Shown one piece after another: positions 28,704 to 38,152 of a DNA stretch of 53,760 nucleotides. How positions within the stretch are numbered: the stretch's first letter is position 1; every line of letters begins with the position of its first letter. The stretch is from the NCBI RefSeq assembly GCF_001945525.1, contig NZ_MPJW01000189.1, positions 1-53,760 of the forward strand, read 5' to 3'. The translations under genes and the position numbers were made by a program. This DNA comes from Ileibacterium valens. Its GTDB lineage: Bacteria; Bacillota_I; Bacilli_A; Erysipelotrichales; Erysipelotrichaceae. The notes beneath the pieces are model-generated. The model saw nothing but the letters and a program-made list of their open reading frames with translations. It had not been told where the DNA came from and searched no databases.

Positions 28704-29593
28704 TGTATAATCCCTCCTTTCCCACCGAACAGAAAAAAGAGAGAAAAAATTTTCTGAGACAGCGGGATAAGAATCCAGACAGCAAGCTTTCGCTTTTCGT
28801 GGCAGATCCAGCTCGACATGCTCAACGTACCAGACATTCACAAACGGCTCGATAAAATCAGAAAAGATCGAAATTTATCGTTTTGAAGGATTCATTTGAC
28901 TGACCAATGAATCGCAGTTCTGAATGCTGACAGTTCATCCCGTAATCTGCCCACTTAACTTCCGAATTCGTGCTCTGTTGAACTGAGCGTATCTTACGTG
29001 TCAGATTCTGTCTTAGTCAACTCCTGCCAGAGCAGAGTTAAAGGCAGATGATCGTGATCAGATTGAAAATAATGAAAATTATCGATAAAAGTGGAGTTTT
29101 TTTTAAGAACTGGAAGGGTTTTACGAAAAGATCAAGCGCTTACAGGGCTGAAGTTGTGAAAAAAATAATAAGGGGACAAAACCGCTTTTTGTGGCCTCAA
29201 AACGGTATACTTAAAACAAAGGGCGATATCGAAGGCCTTATCATTTCAGGCATATCTGTTCTGCAGACAATCTCAAAAATCGATCGGATGGATCGGTGAA
29301 GAGATCTATGGTTGGATCCGTTCATTCATCGTTATTCAATCAGGCCGAAAAAAACATGCTCAGGAAATGGGTAATGACAAAAAGCAAAGCTGTGATATTC
29401 AAAATTCAGGAATCAGAAATGAAGATTCAGGATCGATCTTATTGGATGAATCCTGAAATTTGCATTGAATGCTTTAAGCTTAGCAAAATCGCAGCAGACC
29501 ACAATGAAAGCAACATTCCATTTGATGGCAATTTACAGAACAGCCGGTCTGCTGGCCTTCAGTACCATCGCTTTTAGAAAGGCAAATTGAGTC
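28704..29593. other. 890-base stretch without a convincing gene
   Basis: Contains the folT leader on the minus strand and the upstream region of pta on the plus strand. A long imperfect hairpin spans 28972-29035 (outer GCTCTG/CAGAGC, inner GTTGA-CTGAG/CTTAGTCAAC). Two open frames (29048-29299 and 29296-29577) lack ribosome sites and recognisable motifs. The length is unusual for this gene-dense region; a decayed gene or a long pta leader are both possible. Confidence 0.4.
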
Positions 29594-30568
29594 ATGATCG
29601 TAGAAGATTTAGCAAAAAAAGTCGCTGGAAAAGATGTAAGTATTGTATTTACTGAAGGATGGGACCCAAGAGTTATGGGTGCTGCCGTTCGTCTAAAAAA
29701 AGGTAATGTGGTAAGGCCAATTCTGCTTGGCGAACATGAACAGGTCAATGCCTGTGCCACTGAAAATGGATTCGACATTACTGGAATTGAAGTAATCGCT
29801 CCTTCCGAATACCCGGATATTGATAAAATGGCTGTCCGTATGGTTGAACTGCGTCGTGGACGTCTCGACATGGAAGCTGCCAGACAGGCACTGACTCAGA
29901 CAAACTACTTCGGAACCATGTTAGTTGAAATGGGAAAAGCCGATGGTCTGCTTGGTGGAGCAACCTATTCCACTGCAGATACCGTTCGTCCTGCACTGCA
30001 GCTGGTAAAAACCGCTCCAGGTCAGAGTCTGGTATCCTCCGCTTTCCTGATGGAAAAGGGAGATGATCATTGTCTGATGGGAGACTGTGCCATCAACCGT
30101 GATCCAAACCCGGATGAACTGGTAGAAATTGCCATTCAGACCGCGGCTACCGCAAGAGCCTTTGGAATTGAACCGAAAGTCGCTCTGCTTTCCTATTCTT
30201 CCTTTGGAAGTGCAACTGGACACTGTGTAGCAAAAATGTCAGAAGCAGCAATCCGTCTGAAACGTATGCCATTGGATTTTGACGTGGATGGTGAAATGCA
30301 GTTTGACTGTGCTGTAAGCCCTGAAGTCGCTGCCTTAAAAGCTCCGGAAAGCAAGGTTGCTGGTCATGCCAACACTTTTATTTTCCCAAACCTTTCTTCT
30401 GGAAACATCGGTTATAAAATCGCAGCCCGCCTTGGCGGATGGGAAGCCATCGGACCAGTTTTACAGGGTCTGAATGCTCCAATCAATGACCTTTCCCGCG
30501 GCGCAAACGAAGAAGAAATTTACAAGATGGCTGTTGTCACAGCAGCTCAGAAAGCTCTTGGCATTTAA
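29594..30568 (+). CDS. pta: phosphate acetyltransferase
   Basis: Converts acetyl-CoA and phosphate to acetyl phosphate, the first step of acetate formation in fermenters. It is the short 324-residue Firmicute form. Family motifs include MVELRRGRLDMEAARQAL, GLLGGATYSTADTVRPALQ, MGDCAINRDPNPDELVEIA, LLSYSSFGSATG, VAGHANTFIFPNLSSGNIGYK and GLNAPINDLSRGA. The ATG is 16 bases after AGAAAGG. ackA is not adjacent. Confidence 0.96.
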   Translation: MIVEDLAKKVAGKDVSIVFTEGWDPRVMGAAVRLKKGNVVRPILLGEHEQVNACATENGFDITGIEVIAPSEYPDIDKMAVRMVELRRGRLDMEAARQALTQTNYFGTMLVEMGKADGLLGGATYSTADTVRPALQLVKTAPGQSLVSSAFLMEKGDDHCLMGDCAINRDPNPDELVEIAIQTAATARAFGIEPKVALLSYSSFGSATGHCVAKMSEAAIRLKRMPLDFDVDGEMQFDCAVSPEVAALKAPESKVAGHANTFIFPNLSSGNIGYKIAARLGGWEAIGPVLQGLNAPINDLSRGANEEEIYKMAVVTAAQKALGI

Positions 30569-30644
30569 TTGGCTGCTCTGAGATCAAGCTTTACTCAGAA
30601 AAATCTGATTGCGAAGTATCCTGATCAGATAATCTACACTCATT

Positions 30645-30690
30645 GCTTTCTGAAAACAGGCAAATCTGGTCTGCTTTCGGAAAGCTTTTT
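30645..30690 (+). terminator. terminator after pta
   Basis: GCTTTCTGA pairs with TCGGAAAGC and is followed by TTTTTATTT. A shorter nested hairpin GCTTT-CGG-AAAGC can also form. Confidence 0.6.
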
Positions 30691-30812
30691 ATTTGATCTG
30701 GGTGAATGAAGATAAAAAGAGGCGCCTGACTATTTATAATGATTTTGAACGCCTTTCAAAGACAGCACTTGAAGAATAAAACATCGTATTCAAAGCATGG
30801 TGTCTGATAAAA

Positions 30813-30842
30813 AACATATTGGTCCTCAACATATTGGTCCTG
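30813..30842 (+). repeat. 15-bp tandem duplication A
   Basis: AACATATTGGTCCTC followed directly by AACATATTGGTCCTG (14 of 15 identical), in the gap between pta and the gene at 30948. Confidence 0.85.
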
Positions 30843-30869
30843 ACAGAATTGAAGCCTTTAAAGCGAATC

Positions 30870-30899
30870 AAAGATTTCATTTTGAAAGATTTCATTCTG
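30870..30899 (+). repeat. 15-bp tandem duplication B
   Basis: AAAGATTTCATTTTG followed directly by AAAGATTTCATTCTG (14 of 15 identical), 27 bases after duplication A and just upstream of the gene at 30948. Confidence 0.85.
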
Positions 30900-30947
30900 G
30901 AAATATAACCCTGCACGATGGAATGGCGTAGAAGATGGAGAAACGCA

Positions 30948-31457
30948 ATGACAGATGAACATAAAAATGAACACAAAAAGGGAGATATTTTTCCTTACGA
31001 AGTGGATGAAGGCAGCGTGACTGATTTTGTGGATGGTCATTTTGTACTGGTTGTAAAAGACCAGTTCTGGAGTGATGAGGAAATCGAGCTGTTCAGACAG
31101 CCAATTGACCTTCATTTCTGCTATACCAATGATCTGGCTTTCTTTATTGTCGAAGGCGGACCGCTGGATTCCGGTGATTTTTATTTCAACGTACAGGAAT
31201 GTGATGATAAGGAGGCACTCCTTAACAGGGATCTGCTCAGTGCAGAGCTGCTTCTGATTGATGGAACCAATCAGATCCGCGCCAAAAGAAGTCATGATTT
31301 TTCAAAGGAAGAAAGCCGTCAGATCCTGGAACTGTTAAAAAAACAGAATGAGACAGAGTTTATGCCTGGTGAATATGAAGTCAATGTGGAAGGGCTTCAG
31401 AACGCTTATGAGCCCTATGATCTTGAAAAGTTTTCCAAAGTCTCAGTAAAACTGTAA
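30948..31457 (+). CDS. acidic hypothetical protein
   Basis: A 169-residue soluble protein, strongly acidic, with no signal peptide or TM segment. Mixed alpha/beta character: a predicted beta-rich region (HFVLVVKDQFW, IDLHFCYTNDLAFFIVEGGPLDSGDFYFNV) and then a helical, charged C-terminal part. The family is not recognised. The frame also opens at ATG 30918, but the ATG at 30948 (MTDEHKNEHKK) has TGGAGA upstream and gives a more natural polar N-terminus. It stands alone between two terminators, with the tandem 15-bp duplications in its upstream region. Confidence 0.75.
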   Translation: MTDEHKNEHKKGDIFPYEVDEGSVTDFVDGHFVLVVKDQFWSDEEIELFRQPIDLHFCYTNDLAFFIVEGGPLDSGDFYFNVQECDDKEALLNRDLLSAELLLIDGTNQIRAKRSHDFSKEESRQILELLKKQNETEFMPGEYEVNVEGLQNAYEPYDLEKFSKVSVKL

Positions 31458-31470
31458 AATAAAAAATCAG

Positions 31471-31503
31471 ACGGGATTCACATCAAATTCCGTCAAATTT
31501 TTC
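31471..31503 (+). terminator. terminator after the acidic hypothetical gene
   Basis: ACGG-A-TT paired with AA-T-CCGT (imperfect) followed by AAATTTTTC, 14 bases after the stop. Confidence 0.5.
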
Positions 31504-31783
31504 AATTTGATGAATCGTTTTTTTCTTTTTTTAAGTCAGGCAAAAGAAATGATGAAACGTCAGAAACAGTGGATTCAGGGAATACGAATCGCGCAGAGTC
31601 TGGTAAAGGAATGTTCGAATCATTTCATTGATTGGAATATGGATCAGAATTCTGTACCGAAAGCTGCCTGTTCGCTGCATACTGTATAAAAAACGATTCA
31701 GAAAAATTGAAAACGAATCAGTACCAGACGTAATGAATGATCAGAGCTTGTCCTCTGAACCAGAAAGGATTGGATATAGGATT

Positions 31784-32053
31784 ATGAAAGCAGTTATCAG
31801 TGTTATCGGCAACGACCGGGTGGGCATTCTGGCCATGACTTCAACCCTGTGCGCTTCCCGCAGCGTAAATATTCTCGAGGTGGCTCAGACTATTCTTGAT
31901 GGTACCTTCTCTATGACGATGATCGTAGACATGAATGCCATGACCGTTCCATTTGACGTGTTTGCTTCGGAAATGGAAGAACTTGGCCTTCAGCAGGCTT
32001 TGATTATCCGCGTGATGAATCAGGAAATCTTCAACGCGATGCACAGCATTTAA
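31784..32053 (+). CDS. ACT-domain protein (UPF0237 type)
   Basis: An 89-residue single ACT domain ([34 protein letters not shown] in two beta-alpha units), the fold that binds amino acids and similar ligands. The frame extends upstream to 31628, but ATG 31784 (GGATATAGGATT before it) starts exactly at the ACT domain and is the usual family length. It is 11 bases before a UPF0210 gene, a pairing conserved in many Firmicutes; the two probably work together, but the function is unknown. The 280 bases upstream show no gene. Confidence 0.92.
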   Translation: MKAVISVIGNDRVGILAMTSTLCASRSVNILEVAQTILDGTFSMTMIVDMNAMTVPFDVFASEMEELGLQQALIIRVMNQEIFNAMHSI

Positions 32054-32064
32054 GAGGTCCATTC

Positions 32065-33420
32065 ATGCAGACAGATAAGATTCTTGAAACGATAAAAATG
32101 ATTGATGAGGAATGCCTGGATATTCGTACGATCACGATGGGAATTTCCCTGCTGGATTGCTGCGACCCGGATATCCATGTTTCCTGCCGCAAAATTGAAG
32201 AAAAGATCTGCCGCCTGGCGAAGGATCTGGTAAAAACCGGTGAAGATATTTCCCGTGAGTACGGAATTCCCGTTGTAAACAAACGAATTTCGGTGACTCC
32301 GATCGCGTTGTTAGTCGCTTCAAGCGGAGGCGATCCGGTTGAATATGCCTTAACTCTGGAACGATGCGCGAATAAACTGGGCGTCAACTTCATCGGAGGC
32401 TACTCAGCGCTGGTTCAGAAAGGCTATTCAAAAGGGGATTATGAACTGATTGAAAGCATTCCCAGAGCCCTTGCGCAGACAGAGCACGTTTGCTCTTCAG
32501 TCAACATCGGTTCGACCAAGGCGGGTATCAACATGGATGCCGTCAGACAAATGGGCCATGTCGTCAGAAAAAGCGCCGAAATTACAGCCGATAGAAATTG
32601 CATTGGGGCAGCCAAACTCGTCGTTTTCTGCAACGCTCCTGAAGATAATCCATTCATGGCCGGCGCCTTTCATGGAGTTGGCGAAGGAGACTGCGTAATT
32701 AATGTTGGCGTTTCCGGTCCTGGCGTGGTGCGCGCAGCGTTAGCTAAGGCAAGCAAGGAAGCCAGCCTGGATGAAATGGCCGACCTGATCAAAAAAACCG
32801 CATTTAAGATTACCCGTATGGGTCAGCTTGTTGGAAAAGAGGCCAGCAAACGCTTAGGTGTTCCTTTCGGGATTGTAGATCTTTCTTTAGCACCGACTCC
32901 AGCAGTCGGGGACTCTGTTGCCTACATTCTTGAAGAACTTGGGCTGCAGACCTGCGGCGCATATGGAACAACTGCCTGTCTGGCTATGCTTAATGATGCC
33001 GTCAAGAAAGGCGGTGTCATGGCAACGAGTCATGTCGGTGGTCTTTCCGGCGCTTTTATTCCAGTCAGTGAAGATGCAGGAATGATCCATGCGGCTCAAA
33101 GCGGATGTCTCGTTCTTGAAAAGCTGGAAGCCATGACCGCAGTATGCTCAGTTGGACTTGATATGATTGTCGTTCCTGGAAATACCAGTGCGGATGTCAT
33201 TGCCGGAATGATTGCAGATGAAGCCGCTATTGGAATGGTAAATTCCAAGACAACAGCGGTTCGTGTAATTCCTGCCATCGGTTATGAAGTGGGACAGGTT
33301 CTGGATTTCGGTGGTCTGCTTGGCTCTGGTCCAGTCATGCCAGTCAATCAGGAAAATAATTCTGTATTTGTAAACCGTGGAGGAAGAATTCCTGCTCCTC
33401 TGCAGGCTCTTAAAAACTAA
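32065..33420 (+). CDS. UPF0210 / PFL-family protein (DUF711)
   Basis: A 451-residue cytosolic protein of the UPF0210 family, distantly related in fold to the glycyl-radical PFL superfamily but without a radical-site motif. Characteristic blocks are [81 protein letters not shown] and [14 protein letters not shown]. Function unknown. It is co-transcribed with the ACT-domain gene; a strong terminator follows 47 bases after the stop. Confidence 0.92.
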   Translation: MQTDKILETIKMIDEECLDIRTITMGISLLDCCDPDIHVSCRKIEEKICRLAKDLVKTGEDISREYGIPVVNKRISVTPIALLVASSGGDPVEYALTLERCANKLGVNFIGGYSALVQKGYSKGDYELIESIPRALAQTEHVCSSVNIGSTKAGINMDAVRQMGHVVRKSAEITADRNCIGAAKLVVFCNAPEDNPFMAGAFHGVGEGDCVINVGVSGPGVVRAALAKASKEASLDEMADLIKKTAFKITRMGQLVGKEASKRLGVPFGIVDLSLAPTPAVGDSVAYILEELGLQTCGAYGTTACLAMLNDAVKKGGVMATSHVGGLSGAFIPVSEDAGMIHAAQSGCLVLEKLEAMTAVCSVGLDMIVVPGNTSADVIAGMIADEAAIGMVNSKTTAVRVIPAIGYEVGQVLDFGGLLGSGPVMPVNQENNSVFVNRGGRIPAPLQALKN

Positions 33421-33466
33421 CCGCAAGAAAAAATCAACTATAAAGATTAAAAGTAAATCGGTATTC

Positions 33467-33503
33467 AAAGGACAAGGTCAACAGAAAGGTCTTGTCCTTT
33501 TTT
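33467..33503 (+). terminator. terminator after the UPF0210 gene
   Basis: AAAGGACAAG paired with CTTGTCCTTT, ending in a T6 run. Positions 33504-33790 hold no convincing gene. Confidence 0.85.
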
Positions 33504-33799
33504 GGCATTTATAATGAAGAACACGACTCATCGGTCTGGCGATATAACCCAAAAATATAAAAGACATAAGTTTGTCAAAGATGTGAATGGATCAAAGGCA
33601 TCAACACCTCCTTCAGACCAGCTAATCGATTCTAGATCCCTTCGAAATCTGTCCTGTTTTCTCCATAATGGTTCTGAAATCATTCACTAATTCATAAATC
33701 AAAGCCCAAAATGTGGATGAATATGGGATTTATTGTTCAAATTGAATAAAAGGGTTTGTCAATCCATGGTTCATGTGCTTAAATACTCGCATAAACGTT

Positions 33800-33995
33800 G
33801 AAGAGAAGGAGTACAGACGGGAATCCTGAAGAGAGGCAGCGGTTGGTGCAAGTTGCTGGAGGAAACTCTGGAACGTGTCTTGGAGTGCAGGCTAATCCCT
33901 GCCGCGGTCCGCGTTATGGACAAGCGTCCTGTTCAATGAACAGGGAAGTCAGGTGGTACCGCGTGATTCACGTCCTTTCGCAGGGGCGTTTTTTT
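33800..33995 (+). promoter_or_regulatory. T-box riboswitch controlling the amino-acid transport/aminotransferase operon
   Basis: A tRNA-sensing transcription attenuator. Stem I is visible: lower helix AAGA/TCTT, the loop-E specifier bulge with AGTA (33810-33813) facing GAACGTG (33871-33877), upper helix CAGA/TCTG, an AGAGAGG box, and a GGTTGGTG distal region. The T-box AGGTGGTACCGCG is at 33951-33963. The terminator (ACGTCC...GGGGCGT then T7) ends at 33995. The specifier codon register is not certain: GTG (Val) or CGT (Arg) are the likelier readings. Uncharged cognate tRNA would bind the T-box and let transcription pass into 34052 onward. Confidence 0.92.
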
Positions 33996-34051
33996 ATTTT
34001 CCGCTGTCTCTTTTTATCCATTGGGCGTGTGCCCGGAAAGGAAATTAACTC

Positions 34052-34834
34052 ATGAAAAAACTGATGACTGTATTGGCTGCGGGTTCTATGGCGCTTACGT
34101 TAGCAGCCTGCTCAAACGCTGGATCAAACGATGCAGCAGGCTCAGAGGCTCCAGCAGAAGCCAAGGAAATTCTGATTGGAATTTCACCAGACTATCCACC
34201 TTATGAATCCAAGAACACCGCGGGTGAAATTGAAGGATTCGACGTCGATATGACAAAATGGCTGTTCGACTACCTCAATGAAAATGGCTATAACTACACT
34301 TACGATTTTGAAGAACTGTCTTTTGATACGATTATTTCCAGCCTGCAGGCCGGACAGATCGATCTCGGTATTTCTGGATTTACTTATGATGAAGACAGAG
34401 AAGGAATCTTCTCCGATTCCTACTATGATTCCGCACAGGTGATCGTTGTAAAAGCTGATTCTGATATCGCTTCTTCTGCAGACCTGGCAGGCAAGAAGGT
34501 TGGAGCTCAGCAGGGAACAACTGGCGAAACTGTTGCCGGTACGGTAGACGCAGCTGATGTCCAGGCAATCAGTGATGCCAAAGTGCTGATGGAAAACCTG
34601 AAGGCTGACGGAATCGATGCTGTAATTATCGATAAGGCTGTAGCTGATTCCTATGCCGCAAATGGTGAATACAAAGTTCTCGATGAAGAGCTTCTAGATG
34701 AAGAAAATCTGATTTACACAACAGAAGACCACAAAGAGCTCCTTGACCAGATCAATACTGCAATCAAAGCGTTCAAGGAAAGCGATGATTATACAAAATT
34801 AACTGAAAAGTGGTTTGTCGCTTCGAATGAGTAA
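34052..34834 (+). CDS. amino-acid ABC transporter substrate-binding lipoprotein
   Basis: An extracellular receptor of a polar-amino-acid importer (solute-binding family 3). It has the lipoprotein signal MKKLMTVLAAGSMALTLAAC with lipobox LAAC (Cys20), then the family-3 fold: ILIGISPDYPPYE, GEIEGFDVDM, IISSLQAGQIDLGISGFTYDEDREGIF, VGAQQGTTGE, and a C-terminal KLTEKWF. Length 260 is normal. It is the first gene after the T-box; AAAGGAAA lies upstream of ATG. Its stop overlaps the permease start. Confidence 0.95.
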   Translation: MKKLMTVLAAGSMALTLAACSNAGSNDAAGSEAPAEAKEILIGISPDYPPYESKNTAGEIEGFDVDMTKWLFDYLNENGYNYTYDFEELSFDTIISSLQAGQIDLGISGFTYDEDREGIFSDSYYDSAQVIVVKADSDIASSADLAGKKVGAQQGTTGETVAGTVDAADVQAISDAKVLMENLKADGIDAVIIDKAVADSYAANGEYKVLDEELLDEENLIYTTEDHKELLDQINTAIKAFKESDDYTKLTEKWFVASNE

Positions 34835-35498
34835 GATTCTAACGGCAGAGAATCTCGGCTTCCTGCTTCAGGGGGCTGGGCTTTCCTTACTGCTCGCTTT
34901 TGGGGCCCTGACCATTGGGATGGTAATTGGTGTCATTATGGCTTCAGCCAGACTTTCTAAAGTGAAAATCTTTAACTGGCTTGGAGCAATCTATGTCGAA
35001 CTATTTCGTGGAACCCCGATGCTTCTGCAGATTTTCTTCTTCTACCTGGGAGTTCCAGTTCTGATTCGAATGGTTACAGGGGTTCGCATTCGTATGGATG
35101 TCACCATGGTTGCTCTGATCGCCTTATCCCTGAATTCGGGTGCCTATCAGACCGAGCTGATCCGTTCAGGAATTCAGGGGGTTGAAAAAGGGCAGTGGGA
35201 AGCCTGTGAGACCCTTGGGATTTCCTATTGGACCATGATGCTTAAGGTAATCCTGCCGCAGGCCTTCAAACGCATTATTCCGCCGATGGTTTCTGAATTC
35301 ATTACGCTGATCAAGGACAGTTCACTTGCTTCCTGTATTGCCGTAGGTGAGTTGATGTACAACACCCAGGTCCTGGGTGCCCGCTACTATAACTATCTGT
35401 ATCCGCTGATCATTGCGGCGGTAATTTATCTGTGTATGACGTTAGTCATCTCCTGGTTTGCCCGCCGATTGGAAAGGAGGCTTGCAGTCAGTGATTAA
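34827..35498 (+). CDS. amino-acid ABC transporter permease
   Basis: The membrane subunit of the importer (HisM/GlnP type), with about five TM segments. The conserved motifs [19 protein letters not shown] and the EAA loop [25 protein letters not shown] are present. The frame opens at TTG 34815, but ATG 34827 overlaps the preceding stop (ATGAGTAA), a typical coupled start, and leaves 223 residues. The 3' end overlaps the ATPase start. Confidence 0.95.
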   Translation: MSKILTAENLGFLLQGAGLSLLLAFGALTIGMVIGVIMASARLSKVKIFNWLGAIYVELFRGTPMLLQIFFFYLGVPVLIRMVTGVRIRMDVTMVALIALSLNSGAYQTELIRSGIQGVEKGQWEACETLGISYWTMMLKVILPQAFKRIIPPMVSEFITLIKDSSLASCIAVGELMYNTQVLGARYYNYLYPLIIAAVIYLCMTLVISWFARRLERRLAVSD

Positions 35499-36222
35499 AG
35501 CCGAACATATCTCCAAACACTTTTCCGGTCTGCATGCCTTAAATGATGCCTCTCTGGAAGTCAATAAAGGAGAAGTCGTCTGCCTGATCGGTCCTTCCGG
35601 TTCTGGTAAATCGACATTCTTACGCTGTATTCACGGCCTGGAAACACCGGATGGAGGACTTGTCTATCTTGAAGGCGAAGCTCTCAATCCGAAAAACAAG
35701 GAATCCTTTCGCCGTCTGAGAAATCGGATGGGATTTGTATTTCAGCACTTTAACCTGTTTCCAAATATGACTGTTTTGGATAACTGCACTCTGGCTCAGA
35801 TCTCTGTTTTACAGAAGACTCCGGAAGAAGCAGAAAAAACAGCTATGCTGTATCTGGGAAAAGTTGGACTTCTCGATAAGAAAGACAGCTATCCCAATCA
35901 GCTTTCAGGAGGTCAGAAACAGCGTGTAGCGATTGCAAGAGCGCTGTGCATGAATCCGGATATCATGCTTTTTGATGAACCGACTTCGGCGCTCGATCCT
36001 GAAATGATCAAGGAAGTTCTCGAAGTCATGCAGGATCTTGCTGCACAGGGGATGACGATGATTGTCGTAACACATGAAATGGGTTTTGCCCGCAAGGTAG
36101 CAGACCGCGTTGTCTTTCTGGAAGCTGGAAGAGTCATTGAAGAAGCGGATTCCGAAACGTTCTTCTCCAATCCAAAGACGGATCGGGCCAGGGAATTTTT
36201 AGGAAAGGTATTTTATAACTGA
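35491..36222 (+). CDS. amino-acid ABC transporter ATP-binding protein
   Basis: The ATPase of the importer (GlnQ/HisP type): Walker [11 protein letters not shown]-loop [15 protein letters not shown], signature LSGGQKQR, Walker [16 protein letters not shown]-loop [14 protein letters not shown]. The frame opens at ATG 35458, but AAAGGAGG at 35474-35481 lies inside that extension and serves GTG 35491, which overlaps the permease stop. 243 residues is the normal length. The stop overlaps the aminotransferase start by one base. Confidence 0.95.
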   Translation: MIKAEHISKHFSGLHALNDASLEVNKGEVVCLIGPSGSGKSTFLRCIHGLETPDGGLVYLEGEALNPKNKESFRRLRNRMGFVFQHFNLFPNMTVLDNCTLAQISVLQKTPEEAEKTAMLYLGKVGLLDKKDSYPNQLSGGQKQRVAIARALCMNPDIMLFDEPTSALDPEMIKEVLEVMQDLAAQGMTMIVVTHEMGFARKVADRVVFLEAGRVIEEADSETFFSNPKTDRAREFLGKVFYN

Positions 36223-37337
36223 TGAAACCTGCCAGCTTTTTATCTGAACAATGGATGACACAATATGAACATCAGGCCAGGATCAACCTGACTGATTCTT
36301 CGGCGGATTCCCTGAGTTTTGAGCAGCTGGCAAACTTCGAGCCGGATCTGCTTAAGAATCTGGTTCTGGACTATGGAACGATAGAAGGGGATCTTCGCCT
36401 GCGAGAGAAGATCCTCTCTTTTTATAAGGATCGAAACCCGAGAACGCTTGCGATTTCGCATGGGTGTTCTGAGGGCAGCCGGCTGGTCATGGAGGTGCTT
36501 CTGGAAGCAGGGGATCATGTCATTACCTACGTACCCGGCTATCAGCAATTCTGGGAAATTCCAGAAAAAATGGGATGCCAGGTTACGCTGATTGAACTGA
36601 ATGAAAAAGACTGGTCACTGGATATAGAGAAGCTGGAAAAAAGCATCAACAAAAAAACGAAACTGCTGATTCTGAACCATCCAGCTAATCCAACCGGAGC
36701 CAGCCTGTCCAATAGTCAGATGCTTAAAATCGCAGAGATTTGCAAAAAACATCATGTTTGGATTTTATGCGATGAAGTGTATCTGTATCCGGATGAAGAT
36801 CATCCTTCGTTTAATGATCTGTATGATCAGGCAATTGTCACTTCAAGTCTTTCCAAGACACTGGGACTGCCGGGACTGAGAATCGGATGGATCAAGGGAC
36901 CAGAAAGCGTCGTTTCCGATATCACCCTGGCCAGAGATTATTCACTGATTTCAACGGGCCCCTTAATCGATACGCTTGGATACATCGCTTTAAAGCATCG
37001 GGATGAAATCCGAAAACCGATTGAAAAAGTGATCGGGCATAACCGGCAGACAGTGGATGAATGGATCGGACTTCAGAAAGACTTTGAATGGGTGAAACCG
37101 GAAAACGGCAGCCTTGGCTTTATGAAAATTGTTCCCATAACGGATTCGGCTGATTTTTGCCGCAGACTTCTGGATCAGACCGGGATTTTCTTTGTTCCCG
37201 GATCCTGTTTTGGAAAGGAAGGCTATGTCCGAATCGGATTAGGCTTTATTCATGAAAATATCCAGGGTTCACTGGATGAAGTCAGAGACTTTCTGCAAGA
37301 GTATTTAAAACAAAATCCATCAACCCTGCAAAAATGA
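36222..37337 (+). CDS. PLP-dependent aminotransferase (class I/II)
   Basis: A fold-type I aminotransferase of 371 residues. PLP-site features are LNHPANPTGASLS (Asn), ILCDEVYLYPDED (Asp-Tyr) and SSLSKTLGLPGLRIGW with the Schiff-base lysine. The C-terminal arginine region KEGYVRIGLGF is present. It overlaps the transporter ATPase by one base and shares its T-box, so it likely acts on the imported amino acid or its keto acid. The substrate cannot be read from sequence. Confidence 0.9.
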   Translation: MKPASFLSEQWMTQYEHQARINLTDSSADSLSFEQLANFEPDLLKNLVLDYGTIEGDLRLREKILSFYKDRNPRTLAISHGCSEGSRLVMEVLLEAGDHVITYVPGYQQFWEIPEKMGCQVTLIELNEKDWSLDIEKLEKSINKKTKLLILNHPANPTGASLSNSQMLKIAEICKKHHVWILCDEVYLYPDEDHPSFNDLYDQAIVTSSLSKTLGLPGLRIGWIKGPESVVSDITLARDYSLISTGPLIDTLGYIALKHRDEIRKPIEKVIGHNRQTVDEWIGLQKDFEWVKPENGSLGFMKIVPITDSADFCRRLLDQTGIFFVPGSCFGKEGYVRIGLGFIHENIQGSLDEVRDFLQEYLKQNPSTLQK

Positions 37338-37488
37338 ATATCACTGGTTGTGATTTAATCATTTCCTTTAAAGGAAAAATCAGGAAATTAACAGGATGGA
37401 ATGACGTTCAGACATTCCTGCAGACAACTATCCTGTAAAAAAACAGGCAGGAAATCTCTGTTTGATTTAAAATGAATATATTGATAAG

Positions 37489-37526
37489 GACAAATATTCT
37501 GAATCGTTTAGAATATTTGTCTTTTT
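37489..37526 (+). terminator. terminator of the T-box operon
   Basis: GACAAATATTCT pairs with AGAATATTTGTC and is followed by TTTTT; 150 bases after the aminotransferase stop. Confidence 0.8.
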
Positions 37527-37549
37527 CTGTTGAGAAACACACAATTTCC

Positions 37550-37577
37550 GAAAGTCTTTACCCGGGTAAAGACTTTC
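37550..37577. promoter_or_regulatory. 28-bp perfect palindrome upstream of the DUF1307 gene
   Basis: Half-site GAAAGTCTTTACCC and its exact reverse complement with no loop. It lies about 10 bases before a -10-like TATGAT (37587-37592), so it would overlap the -35 region of the following gene. It looks like an operator for a dimeric regulator rather than a terminator, as no T-run follows. Confidence 0.6.
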
Positions 37578-37621
37578 TTGTGTAATTATGATATAACAAA
37601 AACGAAGAGGCCATAGAAAAA

Positions 37622-38152
37622 ATGAGTAACAAAGGAAGAAATAAAATATGGATTTTTCTGGGAATCTGCCTGCTTTCAGGCTGTATGCGCGTCAATATGT
37701 CTGAATCAGATTCTCAAAACACTGGTGCAAATGAGGAGCAAAGTGAAATCCGGCTCTCGCTGGTCTGCAATGGTCCAGGTGTTAATACGACCTATGAAGC
37801 CAGGGGAGATAAGATAGTCCGCATTATTCAGACGATAACGATTTCTGATTCAGAGATCGGCGTTGCCGAAAATACGGATCGAAAAAAAGCAGAAGAAGCG
37901 CTTGAAAAAAGCGCGAAATCAATGCACTCGTCCTTAGATGGAATCGATATTTCGATTAAGGATACCGAAAAGGCTTTTGAAGTCACAACGGTCTATGACC
38001 TTGAAAAAGCAGATTTGAAGCAGCTTGAAAAAGAAGGACTCCTGCAGGGCGGAGATGAAACGAGCTCGTTTGTTTCATTCCAGAAGACCCGGGACAGACT
38101 TAATGACAAAGCCTGTCCTTTGGGACTCAGCCTGTCCAGGGAGAAAGACTGA
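37622..38152 (+). CDS. DUF1307 family lipoprotein (YehR-like)
   Basis: A 176-residue exported lipoprotein: basic start, hydrophobic core IWIFLGICLLSGC with lipobox LSGC. The mature part contains the DUF1307 pattern, a strand (YEARGDKIVRIIQT) and helices that resemble YehR. Function is unknown in the family. GAAGAGG lies 11 bases before ATG. The last base overlaps the metallophosphoesterase start, so the pair is one operon; a perfect palindrome sits at its promoter. Confidence 0.8.
   Translation: MSNKGRNKIWIFLGICLLSGCMRVNMSESDSQNTGANEEQSEIRLSLVCNGPGVNTTYEARGDKIVRIIQTITISDSEIGVAENTDRKKAEEALEKSAKSMHSSLDGIDISIKDTEKAFEVTTVYDLEKADLKQLEKEGLLQGGDETSSFVSFQKTRDRLNDKACPLGLSLSREKD

Noticed and set aside
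28741-28860. Possible tetrahydrofolate riboswitch in the folT leader (minus strand)
   Set aside because: Fragments such as CGTTGAG and ATCCCGCT recall the consensus, but the pairing partner of the closing stem is absent; a covariance search would decide.
29048-29577. Two overlapping open frames before pta (83 and 93 codons)
   Set aside because: No ribosome sites, no recognisable motifs, and composition like the surrounding non-coding sequence.
31774-31784. An 11-base exact match to the start of the autorepressor spacer just before the ACT-domain gene
   Set aside because: The flanking bases are not AAY, the match stops after 11 bases, and an 11-base A/T-rich match in this much sequence is not surprising.
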